The notes beneath the pieces were generated by a model. The model ran no database searches and was not told the DNA's origin. It worked only from the letters and a program-made list of their open reading frames with translations. The position numbers were made by a program, and so were the translations under genes. From Zingiber officinale (Eukaryota; Streptophyta; Magnoliopsida; Zingiberales; Zingiberaceae), in contig NC_056000.1 of the NCBI RefSeq assembly GCF_018446385.1, positions 36,803,511-36,867,510 on the forward strand: 64,000 nt of DNA, in the 5' to 3' direction. The stretch's first letter is position 1, and each line of letters begins with the position of its first letter. Positions 36,077 to 45,468 of this stretch are shown in pieces.

Positions 36077-36941
36077 TGATCCGGTGATAAGGACGGGGGA
36101 CCCTCGTCGGCGGAAAGTCAACGACACGTGGAGGTCAAAGATCAAGAGATGCAACCCGGAGACCCGACCGACCGAACTGGGAGGGTCGACCGGCATCGAC
36201 CGACAGTAATGAGATGCCCGACCGGCGGCAATCCCCCGAGCCAAATGAATGACAACCCGACTAGGGGTCGGGTTTCCGATGCTCAAAGGTAGAAATGTTT
36301 CAAGGCCGACCAACATGTTCGTTCGACCGGGGCACAAGGCAACAGAGGCAGGAGCAATCTCATCCGAGCATACGACCGGAAGTCCTCCCGGTCTGACCGA
36401 TGCTTACAACCGGCGACAGAAGTGATACGCCTGCCGAGCGGCTGACCCGCTCGGCCCTGGAACAGACAGGAATTGCAAGAGGACAAAGGAGACAGTGGAT
36501 AACATCATCCTCAAGACGTCTGCCACTGACAGGCAGTAGAGTTGGCGACCGAGCCGTACACAGGATCATACGGTGGAAGCTTCCACCGTCACATCCGGGA
36601 TATGCTCGGGCGATTGCGGAATGACGCCAGAGGTACTTTTCTAACACAGGCTCGTTAAGGTATGTTTGGGGAAGCGTGCACGCATCGAGAAGCGTGCACG
36701 CGCTTCCCCGGGGTCCTATATAAGGACCCCCAGACGTCGATGAAGAGATGGACAAATCTTTACTGTAGCCACATTACGCTGCTTCTCTCGTTGCCTGACT
36801 TGAGCGTCGGAGGGTCGTCGTCGGGAAACCCCTCCCGGCTCGGCTTCTTTACAGGTTCGCCGGAGATCTACACCACCAGTCGGAGACAGCAGAGCGTGCC
36901 ACGCCCCCAGCGTCCGTCGACTCAGCGCTCGGACAGGATCA
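36077..36941 (+). repeat. 3' LTR of the Tat element
   Basis: 865 bp, TGATCCGG to GGATCA. It contains a 77-bp segment (36462-36538) missing from the 5' LTR but represented in the related LTRs at 235-1053 and 58086, so the 5' copy suffered a deletion. The TATA inverted repeat recurs at 36710-36730. Confidence 0.88.
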
Positions 36942-37332
36942 ACGTATTTGGAGGGGATGCATTTATAGGGTTGGGAAAAACCCGTTTGGAATACCCAAAG
37001 ATGAGAGTTTGAGAAATCAACTTAGGGTTTAATTAAATAAAACCTAAGTTAATTCCTTTTATTTACTTCTCCTCACGACTCCTCGCGCGCGCTGAACCCT
37101 TCCCCTCTCCCGAGCTCGCCACCGCTGCCCGTTCTCCTTTTGTCCTCTCTTCTCCCTTACTCGTGCCCTAAGCCTCTCGTCAATGCCGCCTCTCCCTCGC
37201 GGGACGCCAAGCCACCGCCGTCCCTCACCCGACCCCGTCTCCACCTCTTCCTCTGCCCAAGCGCCGGCCAAGCCTCTTTCTCCCCTCTTTTGGTCGTGGA
37301 CACCAGGAGCTCGTCGGGAAAATCGAACATCC

Positions 37333-38329
37333 TGTTGGTGCAATCGACCTAGGTTTTGATGTGTGTGTCAAAGAGTTTAAGTTAGGCTTTCATATGTATT
37401 TGATATGTGTTTGAGTCTTGCAGGACTTGGTGGAACACATGAGAACTTGGTGCAGCCAAGTGTGGGAAGCTCATCCAAGGGCTCGGATCGTTGAGTCGGT
37501 AAAGGGTGGTGTGGAAGACATCCGAGGGACCGCAGGACGAGGAGCAATGGAGTGGAGCAGAGGGAAGTGGACTTCAAGGCAGCGTGAAGGATGGCACGGA
37601 GAGGAGCCACGGGCTCAGGTGCATCTGAGGGACGAAGGCCGAGGAAGAGGACTTCAAAGGTGACTCCGGAAAGGATGAGAGGAGTGAATGTACTGGGACC
37701 AGTCGACTGGTAATGGAACCAGTCGACTGATCCCAATTCACAGAATGCACAGAATGGTTCTGTGCTTGTCGGCTACGAGCATCAGTCGACTGGTCCTGAG
37801 ACCAGTCGACTGGTCCTGAGACCAGTCGACTGGTACATCGACTGGTGCTTGGACCAGTCGACTGGTGTCGGGGTTTGAGTTGATTTGTGATCAACTCTCT
37901 CCTCTTATTTAAGGGGAGCTTTGGGGCATTGAGGAGGTTACTGATGCTTGTAGTTTAACTCTTATTCTGTGCCCAAAGCTCCCAAGTCAATTCTCTTCCT
38001 CCTAATTCTAACTCCATCTTGTAAAGAGGAAGAGTGCCCTTGTGAGAGGTTTGCTCCACTGAGAAGGAGAAGCTTTAGCCGGAGATTGCCGGGGACTGAT
38101 CCACCAAAGGATCAAGGGCTCGTCCACCTCAAGGACACGTCGTGGAGTAGGAGCAAGCAATCTCCGAACCACGTTACATCGAGCGTGTTAGCGTTTGCAT
38201 TCTTGTTTGTTTCATTGCCTTAGTTTTAGTATATTCCGCTGTGAACTAACCCTTGTGTAGAGAAGAAATCGATTTGGGGGTGGCCTAGCTATCTAACCCC
38301 CCTTCAAGCCGGCCATCGATCCTCCAACA
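37333..38329 (+). mobile_element. Solo LTR, family A, with AGTCGACT palindrome cluster
   Basis: 997 bp from TGTTGGTGCAATCGACC to ATCGATCCTCCAACA, with a perfect 5-bp duplication CATCC (37328-37332; 38330-38334) and no internal region. ACCAGTCGACTGGT or close forms occur at 37698, 37718, 37783, 37801, 37821, 37838 (half) and 37853. A TATTTAA box follows at 37906-37912. The scaffold resembles the LTRs of the gag-only element at 38373 in the opposite orientation. Confidence 0.85.
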
Positions 38330-38372
38330 CATCCGATTTGTGCCTTAGCATCGGTCGTCTCCTCCTCTGTCT

Positions 38373-39377
38373 TGTTGGAGGATCGGTGGCCGGCTTGAAG
38401 GGGGGTTGGATAGACGGCACCCCCAAAAACTCGCTTCCTACGTATTCGTTAGTGCGCAAGCGGAAATACAAATACTAATTACGAATACGAAAGCTAAAGA
38501 CAAAGAAAAGAACAAGCAAACCAATACACGTCGATGTAACGTGGTTCGGAGATGATGCTCCTACTCCACGGCTGTCCGTAAGGTGGACGATCCCGATCCT
38601 TCGGTGGATTAGCCCCCGGCAAACTCCGGCTACTCAAGCAACTCCTTGTGGGTGGAGAAACCTCACCACAACACCAACCAAGAACACTTGGACACAAGAG
38701 ACCTTGAGCACTTTGGTGACTACTAATTAGGCTTTAACCAAGTCTAATTTCGTCGCCTTGGCCGGCCATCCCAAGCTCCTTCTTATAGAGCTTGGGGAAA
38801 TCACCTTTGATTTGCTACCGATCGTCCATGCACCACGGTCGGTGGTGCCACCAACCAAGACTCTATCACCGACCGGTCCCATGACCACCGACCGATCCCA
38901 ACCATTTCGCATGTACATGCTCACCACCGACCGGTCCGGGACCGACCGGTACAACCCTAAACTTAGGGTTCCCATCCCGAGTACATTTCACTGCTCGGAC
39001 CCTCACGACTCACTTGACTCTTCTTTGCAGCTTTGACCTCTTGCCTTCAAGCCTACTTCCTTTGGCTCTCGTCCCTCGGATGCATCCAAGCTCGCGGCTT
39101 GTCTCCAATGCCATCCTTCGCGTATGCCTCGAAGTCGCTTCCCTCGGCCCTTGTCCTTGCTGCCTTGTCCACGATCCCTCAGATGCATTCAAGCCCGCGG
39201 CTTGTCCTCAATGCCATCCTTCATCGGACCCGAAGCCGTCAACCTGAGTCAAATGTGTCACCTGCAGTCCTGCACAACTCAAGTACACATATCAAATAAC
39301 GAGGGTAAACCTAACTTAAACCCTTTGCCCAAACACCAAAACACATGGTCCCACGAACCATTGGGATTTCTCCAACA
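38373..39377 (-). repeat. 3' LTR of the gag-only element (ACCGACCGGT variant)
   Basis: 1005 bp, nearly identical to the 5' LTR except at about 38795-38950. There ACCGACCGGT-type words (38868, 38887, 38926, 38941) replace the AGTCGACT words. The TATAAG box on the minus strand is at about 38781-38788, enclosed by CCAAGCTC/GAGCTTGG arms. Confidence 0.88.
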
Positions 39378-39449
39378 ATCTCCCCCTTTTTGGTGTTTGG
39401 CAATACGTTTAAGTTAGGGAAAACAAATAGCAAATAAACATGCTAATAC

Positions 39450-39663
39450 AATGGACTTACGATGCCAAGGCTACACACTTGGACTTACTCCGCCGAATGG
39501 ACTTACGTTACCAAGGCTACACACTTGGCAACCGCCGAATGGACTTACGTTGCCAAGGCTACACACTTGGCAACCGCCGAATGGACTTACGTTGCCAAGG
39601 CTACACACTTGGCAACCGCCGAATGGACTTACGTTGCCAAGGCTACACACTTGGCAACCGCCG
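39450..39663. repeat. 42-bp minisatellite in the gag-only element
   Basis: Five units (the first 46 bp, four of 42 bp) starting AATGGACTTACG. Each unit contains a short hairpin, GCCAAG...CTTGGC. It lies in the 3' non-coding part of the element. The apparent frames on both strands are by-products of the repeat. Confidence 0.9.
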
Positions 39664-40512
39664 AAACAATGCACCAAGCATTGGAACCATCCCAAGGCTC
39701 CCCCTACACCTACGCTCCCCATTGAGCTAGGATTTTACTACAGGGCTTTTTAAGAACCTATCCCAAGGCTCCCCCTACGCAAAGGCACTTAAGGTTTTCC
39801 CAATTTAAACCTTACTTCTCCCCCTTTGCCTAACATCCAAAAAGTTCTCCAACAATATCCCAATTGTTGAAAACTTATCATCTAACTGACCCTAAACTCA
39901 TGTATTAATCCCCCTTGGATCCCATACATCTAACCGAGTTGACATGGTCACATACCAATGCTGAAAACAGTTTCAGACTGGTATCAGTCGACTGCCCCAA
40001 GTGCCAGTCGACTGCCCCTCTTCGACAGAACCTTACAGAAACATTCTGTGGTCGAAAAACACTGTTACCAGTCGACTGGTACCCTATTTCTGAAAAAAAT
40101 CAGCCTTTTCAGGCCAACTTCAGAAATGCACCAATAATTCCCTAGACCTCCAAAAATTCCCAAATTTTGTGGAGAGGTCTATTGTACCAGTGTCTACTTG
40201 GGAAAAATACATTACAAAATGTATCTATCACCAATCCCAAGATTGACACAAAATCCAAAACTAGCTAAATGGTTCAATTGAACCTTGACCTAAAGTCCTA
40301 GTTTTGCCTTCCTTTTGATGTATTTGCCCATACTAACCCACAATGCATCCCTAGCATTGGTTTATATGGCATCTATACATCCAAAACCAATTATCATGCT
40401 ATATGACCCCAAATGTCATATTTCTTGCATGAAACACAATCCATGTGTGCCAAATCCCTAGGTTTGAGACTCAAATCCATCTCCAAACCATTTGACACAC
40501 TCCATGGCTCCT
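39664..40512. other. 3' non-coding region of the gag-only element
   Basis: No coding domain. Three AGTCGACT palindromes occur at 39985-39994, 40005-40014 and 40067-40080, the same word as in the 5' LTR. No protease or reverse-transcriptase remnant is visible. Confidence 0.6.
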
Positions 40513-42081
40513 CTAGACTCCCAAGTAGAACCCACCTGAGATCCATTGGCCATGGGTCCCAAATTGACTCTTGGAGCTCCCCCTAGAGCTCTTTACCTTA
40601 GTCACCTCCCTAGGTGACTCATCTATTGTGACCAACCCACAATGATGTCCCTTAGAAGATCTCCTTATCTTCTTGACCTTGGACACACCATCCTTGCCAT
40701 AATCATATGCAACCCTAGCATATTTATTTTTATTGGCCTTGGATGACTCTCCCTTGCTTTTATCATGTGCCACCTTAGCACATGGACTCTCATTGACCTT
40801 GGAGACACTAGATCGGTATTCCAAACCCGATCTATCATTGTTGGGTTTTTGACTCCCCAACACCATACTTAATCCCTTAGATCCAATAGTGAATCTCTTA
40901 AGGAATTTCTCTAAACCATCAAGCTTTGCCTTCAAAGCTTGATTCTCCCTTTCTAGGTTCCTAAACCTAGAGTCAACATGTCCACCTTGGACATTCCTAG
41001 ACCTACCCTTTCTAGGCATGTGTCTCCCCTTCTTTGGATTAATGCCTTGGGCCTCCTTAGGTCTACCATTCCTAGATTTATCATTCATAGATTTCCTAGG
41101 GTTATGATCCACATTTACCCTATTCCGATCATGATATTTGAAACCAAAATTTTGCATGGGCATATAATGATTAACATTATTTTTCCTAGCATGCATGGAA
41201 GAATTTAAATTTGACTTCACCTTCAAGTTAGGGTATACCTCCCTTACCCTTGAAGCTCCCCCTTGACTCTTGCTTCTCTTCTTCTCCCATTTCTTCAAAT
41301 GCGCTAGCTTCTTAATTTCTCCCTTCTTGGGGCATTTTGTGTGGTAGTGGCCCTTCTCTCCACACGTGAAGCACACTATGTGCTTTTTCTCCTTCTTCTT
41401 CCTACAACTCAAATTAGATTCAAAATGAATTGAATTGAGTTTAGAAGCTACCTCTTTCTTACCCATAGGACATCTACTCTTATAGTGTCCCTTCTCATTG
41501 CACCCGAAACAAATGATGTGATCTTTTGACTTTGCTTCGGTGGAGGTGCTCACTAGGTTGACCTCCAAGACCTCTTCTTCATCCTCTTCACTTGTCTTGG
41601 ACTTTTCTTCAAACCTTGAGGATGTAGATGATGTCTCATCTTCCTTCTCCTCCTCGGATGTTGAGCATGACTCAACTTCCGGTTGCTCCTCCTCCTCTTC
41701 TTGAGCTACTAAGCCCATCTCCTTGGGCTCTATCTCCTCATGTGTAGGGAAAAGTTCTTCTCCTAGAACTTTCTTTACCTTGCTCCACAACTCGTGGGCA
41801 TTCTTGTATTCACCTACACGACTTATCACGTTAGAAGGCAAAATTTCAATCAATATTGATATTACCTTTGAATTTGCCTCCGATCGTGTCGTTTGCTCCT
41901 CCGTCCAATGTCGTGGTCGGAGCTTCTTTCCTTTCTTGTCTCTTGGGACTTCAAATGGTTCCTCGACGACCATCATTGTGTCCCAATCCGTGTCGAGGAA
42001 GCTCTTCATCTTCACCATCCAAAAGGTGATGTCCCCAAGGCTTCCTCCTTCAAATTTTGGAGGGACAATAAACCCGGCCAT
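40513..42081 (-). CDS. Copia-type gag protein, intact
   Basis: An uninterrupted 522-residue frame, ATG at 42081, only about 40 bp after the primer site. Residues 1-115 match the plant Copia gag/UBN2 region (KFEGGSLGDITFWMVKMKSF; HELWSKVKKVLGEELFP). Residues 118-180 are acidic and Ser/Glu-rich. Two CCHC zinc knuckles follow: C191-x2-C194-x4-H199-x4-C204 and C237-x2-C240-x4-H245-x4-C250. The C-terminal half is Lys/Arg/Ser-rich with a short coiled coil (RNLERENQALKAKLDGLEKF). Gag would bind element RNA and assemble particles. The open frame in a pol-less element suggests recent activity or selection on gag. Confidence 0.88.
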   Translation of the reverse strand: MAGFIVPPKFEGGSLGDITFWMVKMKSFLDTDWDTMMVVEEPFEVPRDKKGKKLRPRHWTEEQTTRSEANSKVISILIEILPSNVISRVGEYKNAHELWSKVKKVLGEELFPTHEEIEPKEMGLVAQEEEEEQPEVESCSTSEEEKEDETSSTSSRFEEKSKTSEEDEEEVLEVNLVSTSTEAKSKDHIICFGCNEKGHYKSRCPMGKKEVASKLNSIHFESNLSCRKKKEKKHIVCFTCGEKGHYHTKCPKKGEIKKLAHLKKWEKKRSKSQGGASRVREVYPNLKVKSNLNSSMHARKNNVNHYMPMQNFGFKYHDRNRVNVDHNPRKSMNDKSRNGRPKEAQGINPKKGRHMPRKGRSRNVQGGHVDSRFRNLERENQALKAKLDGLEKFLKRFTIGSKGLSMVLGSQKPNNDRSGLEYRSSVSKVNESPCAKVAHDKSKGESSKANKNKYARVAYDYGKDGVSKVKKIRRSSKGHHCGLVTIDESPREVTKVKSSRGSSKSQFGTHGQWISGGFYLGV

Positions 42082-42122
42082 CTTATGCTTCCTTGGCGGT
42101 TAGTCCAAAGGAGAGCGTCCTC

Positions 42123-43145
42123 GCTCTGATACCAATTGTTGGAGGATCGGTGGCCGGCTTGAAGGGGGGTTGGATAGACGGCACCCCCAAAAACTCGCTT
42201 CCTACGTATTCGTTAGTGCGCAAGCGGAAATACAAATACTAATTACGAATACGAAAGCTAAAGACAAAGAAAAGAACAAGCAAACCAATACACGTCGATG
42301 TAACGTGGTTCGGAGATGATGCTCCTACTCCACGGCTGTCCGTAAGGTGGACGATCCCGATCCTTCGGTGGATTAGCCCCCGGCAAACTCCGGCTACTCA
42401 AGCAACTCCTTGTGGGTGGAGAAACCTCACCACAACACCAACCAAGAACACTTGGACACAAGAGACCTTGAGCACTTTGGTGACTACTAATTAGGCTTTA
42501 ACCAAGTCTAATTTCGTCATCTTGGCCGGCCATCCCAAGCTCCTTCTTATAGAGCTTGGGAAATCAGCCTTGCTGATTTGCCCGTTACCAGTCGACTGGT
42601 GCCAGCCCAACGGCACTCCAACGGCTATCTATCAGTCGACTGGTCCCATGACCAGTCGACCGATCCCAACCATTTCGGGCACAGAATGCTTCATGCTCAC
42701 CACCAGTCGACTGGTACAACCCTAAACTTAGGGTTTCCATCCCGAGTACATTTCACTCGCACTCGGACCCTCACGACTCACTTGACTCTTCTTTGCAGCT
42801 TTGACCTCTTGCCTTCAAGCCTACTTCCTTTGGCTCTCGTCCCTCGGATGCATCCAAGCTCGCGGCTTGTCTCCAATGCCATCCTTCGCGTATGCCTCGA
42901 AGTCGCTTCCCTCGGCCCTTGTCCTTGCTGCCTTGTCCACGATCCCTCAGATGCATTCAAGCCCGCGGCTTGTCCTCAATGCCATCCTTCATCGGACCCG
43001 AAGCCGTCAACCTGAGTCAAATGTGTCACCTGCAGTCCTGCACAACTCAAGTACATATATCAAATAACGAGGGTAAACCTAACTTAAACCCTTTGCCCAA
43101 ACACCAAAACACATGGTCCCACGAACCATTGGGATTGCTCCAACA
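42123..43145 (-). repeat. 5' LTR and primer site of the gag-only element (AGTCGACT variant)
   Basis: The LTR is 42137-43145 (1009 bp). The primer site TTGGTATCAGAGC lies at 42135-42123. AGTCGACT words are at 42587-42600, 42633-42644, 42651-42664 (degenerate) and 42702-42715. The minus-strand TATAAG box lies near 42545-42552. Confidence 0.88.
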
Positions 43146-45468
43146 TGTCTTTCCTCTTCATTGAGCATCGCGCCGCCGACGCCGCTGCCATCCCTCGACC
43201 CGAGCAACACCGCTATTCCTTTTTACCCTAGCCAAGCCTGTCGTGTGAGAGCCACCCCGATCTTCTTTTTCCTCCCGAGCTGCACACCGTCGCCTAACGC
43301 CGCCACCCTCTCCGACCACTGTCCAGTGCCGAGCCTTCCTCTCCCGATGCTCTTGGTTTCTCCTCATCTCACACCGTCGATCCTCTCGATGCTGAGTTCA
43401 ACAGCCGCGTGACCTAGGCTCAGTCGGAGAGGGAATTGTTGATTTAGGGTAACCTATGGTTGATATCAGATTAGTAGAAATTGGAGTATCCAGTTGTTTG
43501 ATGTCAGGCTGTGGTGTTTTTCTAGGTTTCCAGCAGCAACTACTCTTTCCGGCAGCACCCTCCCTGACTATGGATTAACAGAGGTAACTTTATGATTTTA
43601 GGTAAGGTGTGTTTTCTTTCGTTGTAGCCTACACCCAGATTAGAAGCTAGGGAAGATTAGTAATGAATTGTTCTTAATTTGATTTAAGGTTGGGTTGATT
43701 ATGTAAAGATTTAAATCTAATTAAATAGTGGTACAATTAGGGTTAAGGAAACTAACCCTAGTTGACCGATGGATTAAATATAGTTAGGGTTAATGTCTAT
43801 GATCAATTAGGTTTTTCCCTAATTAAGTTTGAGTATTTTATTTAGTTGTTTAATTCATATGAATTTAACTAAATAAAATATATGTATTGATTGATGCAAG
43901 ACTCTGATTCGAGTCGAGCGTCTCGACGACGGATTGGTTGATTCGATCTTCTTTTTTAGGCGAGTATTTCTGACTTATCTCTTGATATAGTCATGTTATA
44001 TATGCATAATAGTTTATCTCTAGTGGTAATGATTATGTTTGCATCTATTTTGATATGCCACAATCTGATTCTTGTTGTCTGCCTATATTCCTACCTATTA
44101 TGCATTCTTACTTATATTTACTTTGATTGCCGCCATGTGCATCCCTGTTCATAGAAATAGTAACTTACATTACCTACTGTGTAGTAGTCTTGTTGTTCAT
44201 CATATCTAATTCGTGTACTTAGGTTTTGATACCTAGACCATCGTATGATTTATTTCGTTTTGGTGCATTTTATATTGAGTTGTATACTGTCAGTGTCTAC
44301 ATGTTAGTGTCATGCACTATCTTACATGATTGCATGTTGGCGATGGTCGACTCCATTATTGTTGAGCGCATCATCGGTTACATGATTTGCACACACAAAC
44401 ACTCATGGGATTAAGGTAAATCAGGCAGGGAGTGTATATTTTGCTCTGTCAGGACTCCACTGGTCCGCTCATGTGTAGCGATAACTGCAGTGTGTAGCGG
44501 GTATGGATCCCTCCCCTTGACCATGATACAGAGAGATGAGAGCATTGAGTTCCCCTACTCTGTTCGGGGTAGGAGGATAGGTGTACTCTGATAGCATTCT
44601 ATCTACTCAGTCACTCAGGAGCAGTGATGGCAGAGTACATAGTTGTCATAGCCCTACTCACTCGGTCTCACTTTCGCGTGTGAGATGGCTGACTGCATCA
44701 GGGGTGACACATGTCATTTTTGCACCATATGCTTAGATCACATTTATTGTTTGTGATTGCTGCATTTTGGATGCTGCATTTGTTTCGTTTGCATATGTTT
44801 GACATGTATAGTATCTGGTCTGCCGACCCTTATATTCAGATAGGAGGTCCTGGTGAGTACAGTTTTCTTCAGCATTTTCAGTTTGTATTTCCTACTTTTG
44901 TTCAAAAAATTGTACCACATAATTATTACTGTTAGTTATATCTTATTATGCATGTCTATCTGGTATCCGTTGAGTTCTTGAACTCACCCCGTTGATCATT
45001 CTTATTTCAGGTTGAAGCCGTCAGGAGATTCCAGCTGCTAGCCCCCTTGCTGCAAGAACTTTCGATTTGGTCTTTTGGTTTCTAGTTATTTGCTTAGAGT
45101 CATGTTTCAGGCTTGTATTAGTTTTGCACTCTAAATTTTATGTGGTTTACCTTTAAGTATTGTACTGGTTGGGTTTTTGCTTGCTTGGTGGATTCGTATT
45201 TGTTATGTTTTGCTATGCGTCTGCCGATCGACAGAAGAGATAAGTTTTGATGTTGTGTTTTGCTTTCTTTTGTATTGTGATGACAGTCGGAGGCTGTTTT
45301 GATATAACTGCGTGGTTGGTTTAGTATTTTTATTGTTATTGTTCCAGCCGTGTTGATCGAGGTTAGTGTGGCCCGGAGGGCTTATAGTAATATCTCATAT
45401 TGTCATCAGTATAGGGGAGATGTTATCGAAATTCTTCTGCCAGAGACTACCTGGGGTGTGACATAAAA

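Larger units (their letters stand above)
24825..36941 (+). mobile_element. Tat/Retand-type Ty3 retrotransposon, complete but decayed
   Basis: A 12,117-bp element. Order: 5' LTR, primer-site region (AATTGGCGACGTCTGTGGGA at 25632-25651), gag, protease, reverse transcriptase, RNase H, a second RNase H, integrase, two tandem-repeat arrays, antisense extra ORF, polypurine tract (TTGAGGGAGAGACA near 36063-36076), 3' LTR. Flanks are GCGTA (24820-24824) and ACGTA (36942-36946), a 5-bp duplication with one mismatch. A second RNase H, 3' minisatellites and an antisense ORF are the known traits of the Tat lineage (Retand, Grande). Many stops show it is dead. It sits inside the long LTR starting at 24709. 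Confidence 0.9.
38373..43145 (-). mobile_element. Gag-only LTR retrotransposon (TR-GAG type)
   Basis: A structurally complete minus-strand element with a perfect TGTCT duplication (38368-38372; 43146-43150). Order: 5' LTR (42137-43145), primer site TTGGTATCAGAGC (42135-42123), gag, a 1.1-kb 3' region with a minisatellite, polypurine tract AAAAAGGGGGAGA (about 39390-39378), 3' LTR (38373-39377). No protease, integrase or reverse transcriptase is present. Such gag-carrying non-autonomous elements are known in plants and rely on enzymes of an autonomous partner. The Copia-type gag and tRNA-Met primer site point to a Copia helper. Confidence 0.9.
24709..45463. mobile_element. Long solo LTR (Ty3-like) opened by three nested insertions
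   Basis: Segments 24709-24824, 36947-37332, 38335-38372 and 43151-45463 join into one sequence of about 2.85 kb once the Tat element, solo LTR and gag-only element (with one copy of each target duplication) are removed. It begins TGTAAAATACGG, ends GGGTGTGACA, and is flanked by a perfect 5-bp duplication TAAAA (24704-24708; 45464-45468). No primer site, polypurine tract or coding domain is present. Long LTRs with such ends are typical of Tekay/Del chromoviruses. That lineage assignment and the orientation are inferences. Confidence 0.65.

Noticed and set aside
38494-38697. Identical 67-codon frames at 38494-38697 and 42258-42461
   Set aside because: The duplication reflects the two LTRs of one element; not duplicated genes.
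39440-39753. Open frames of 83-100 codons on both strands
   Set aside because: They are created by a 42-bp (multiple of three) minisatellite, which stays open in several frames.
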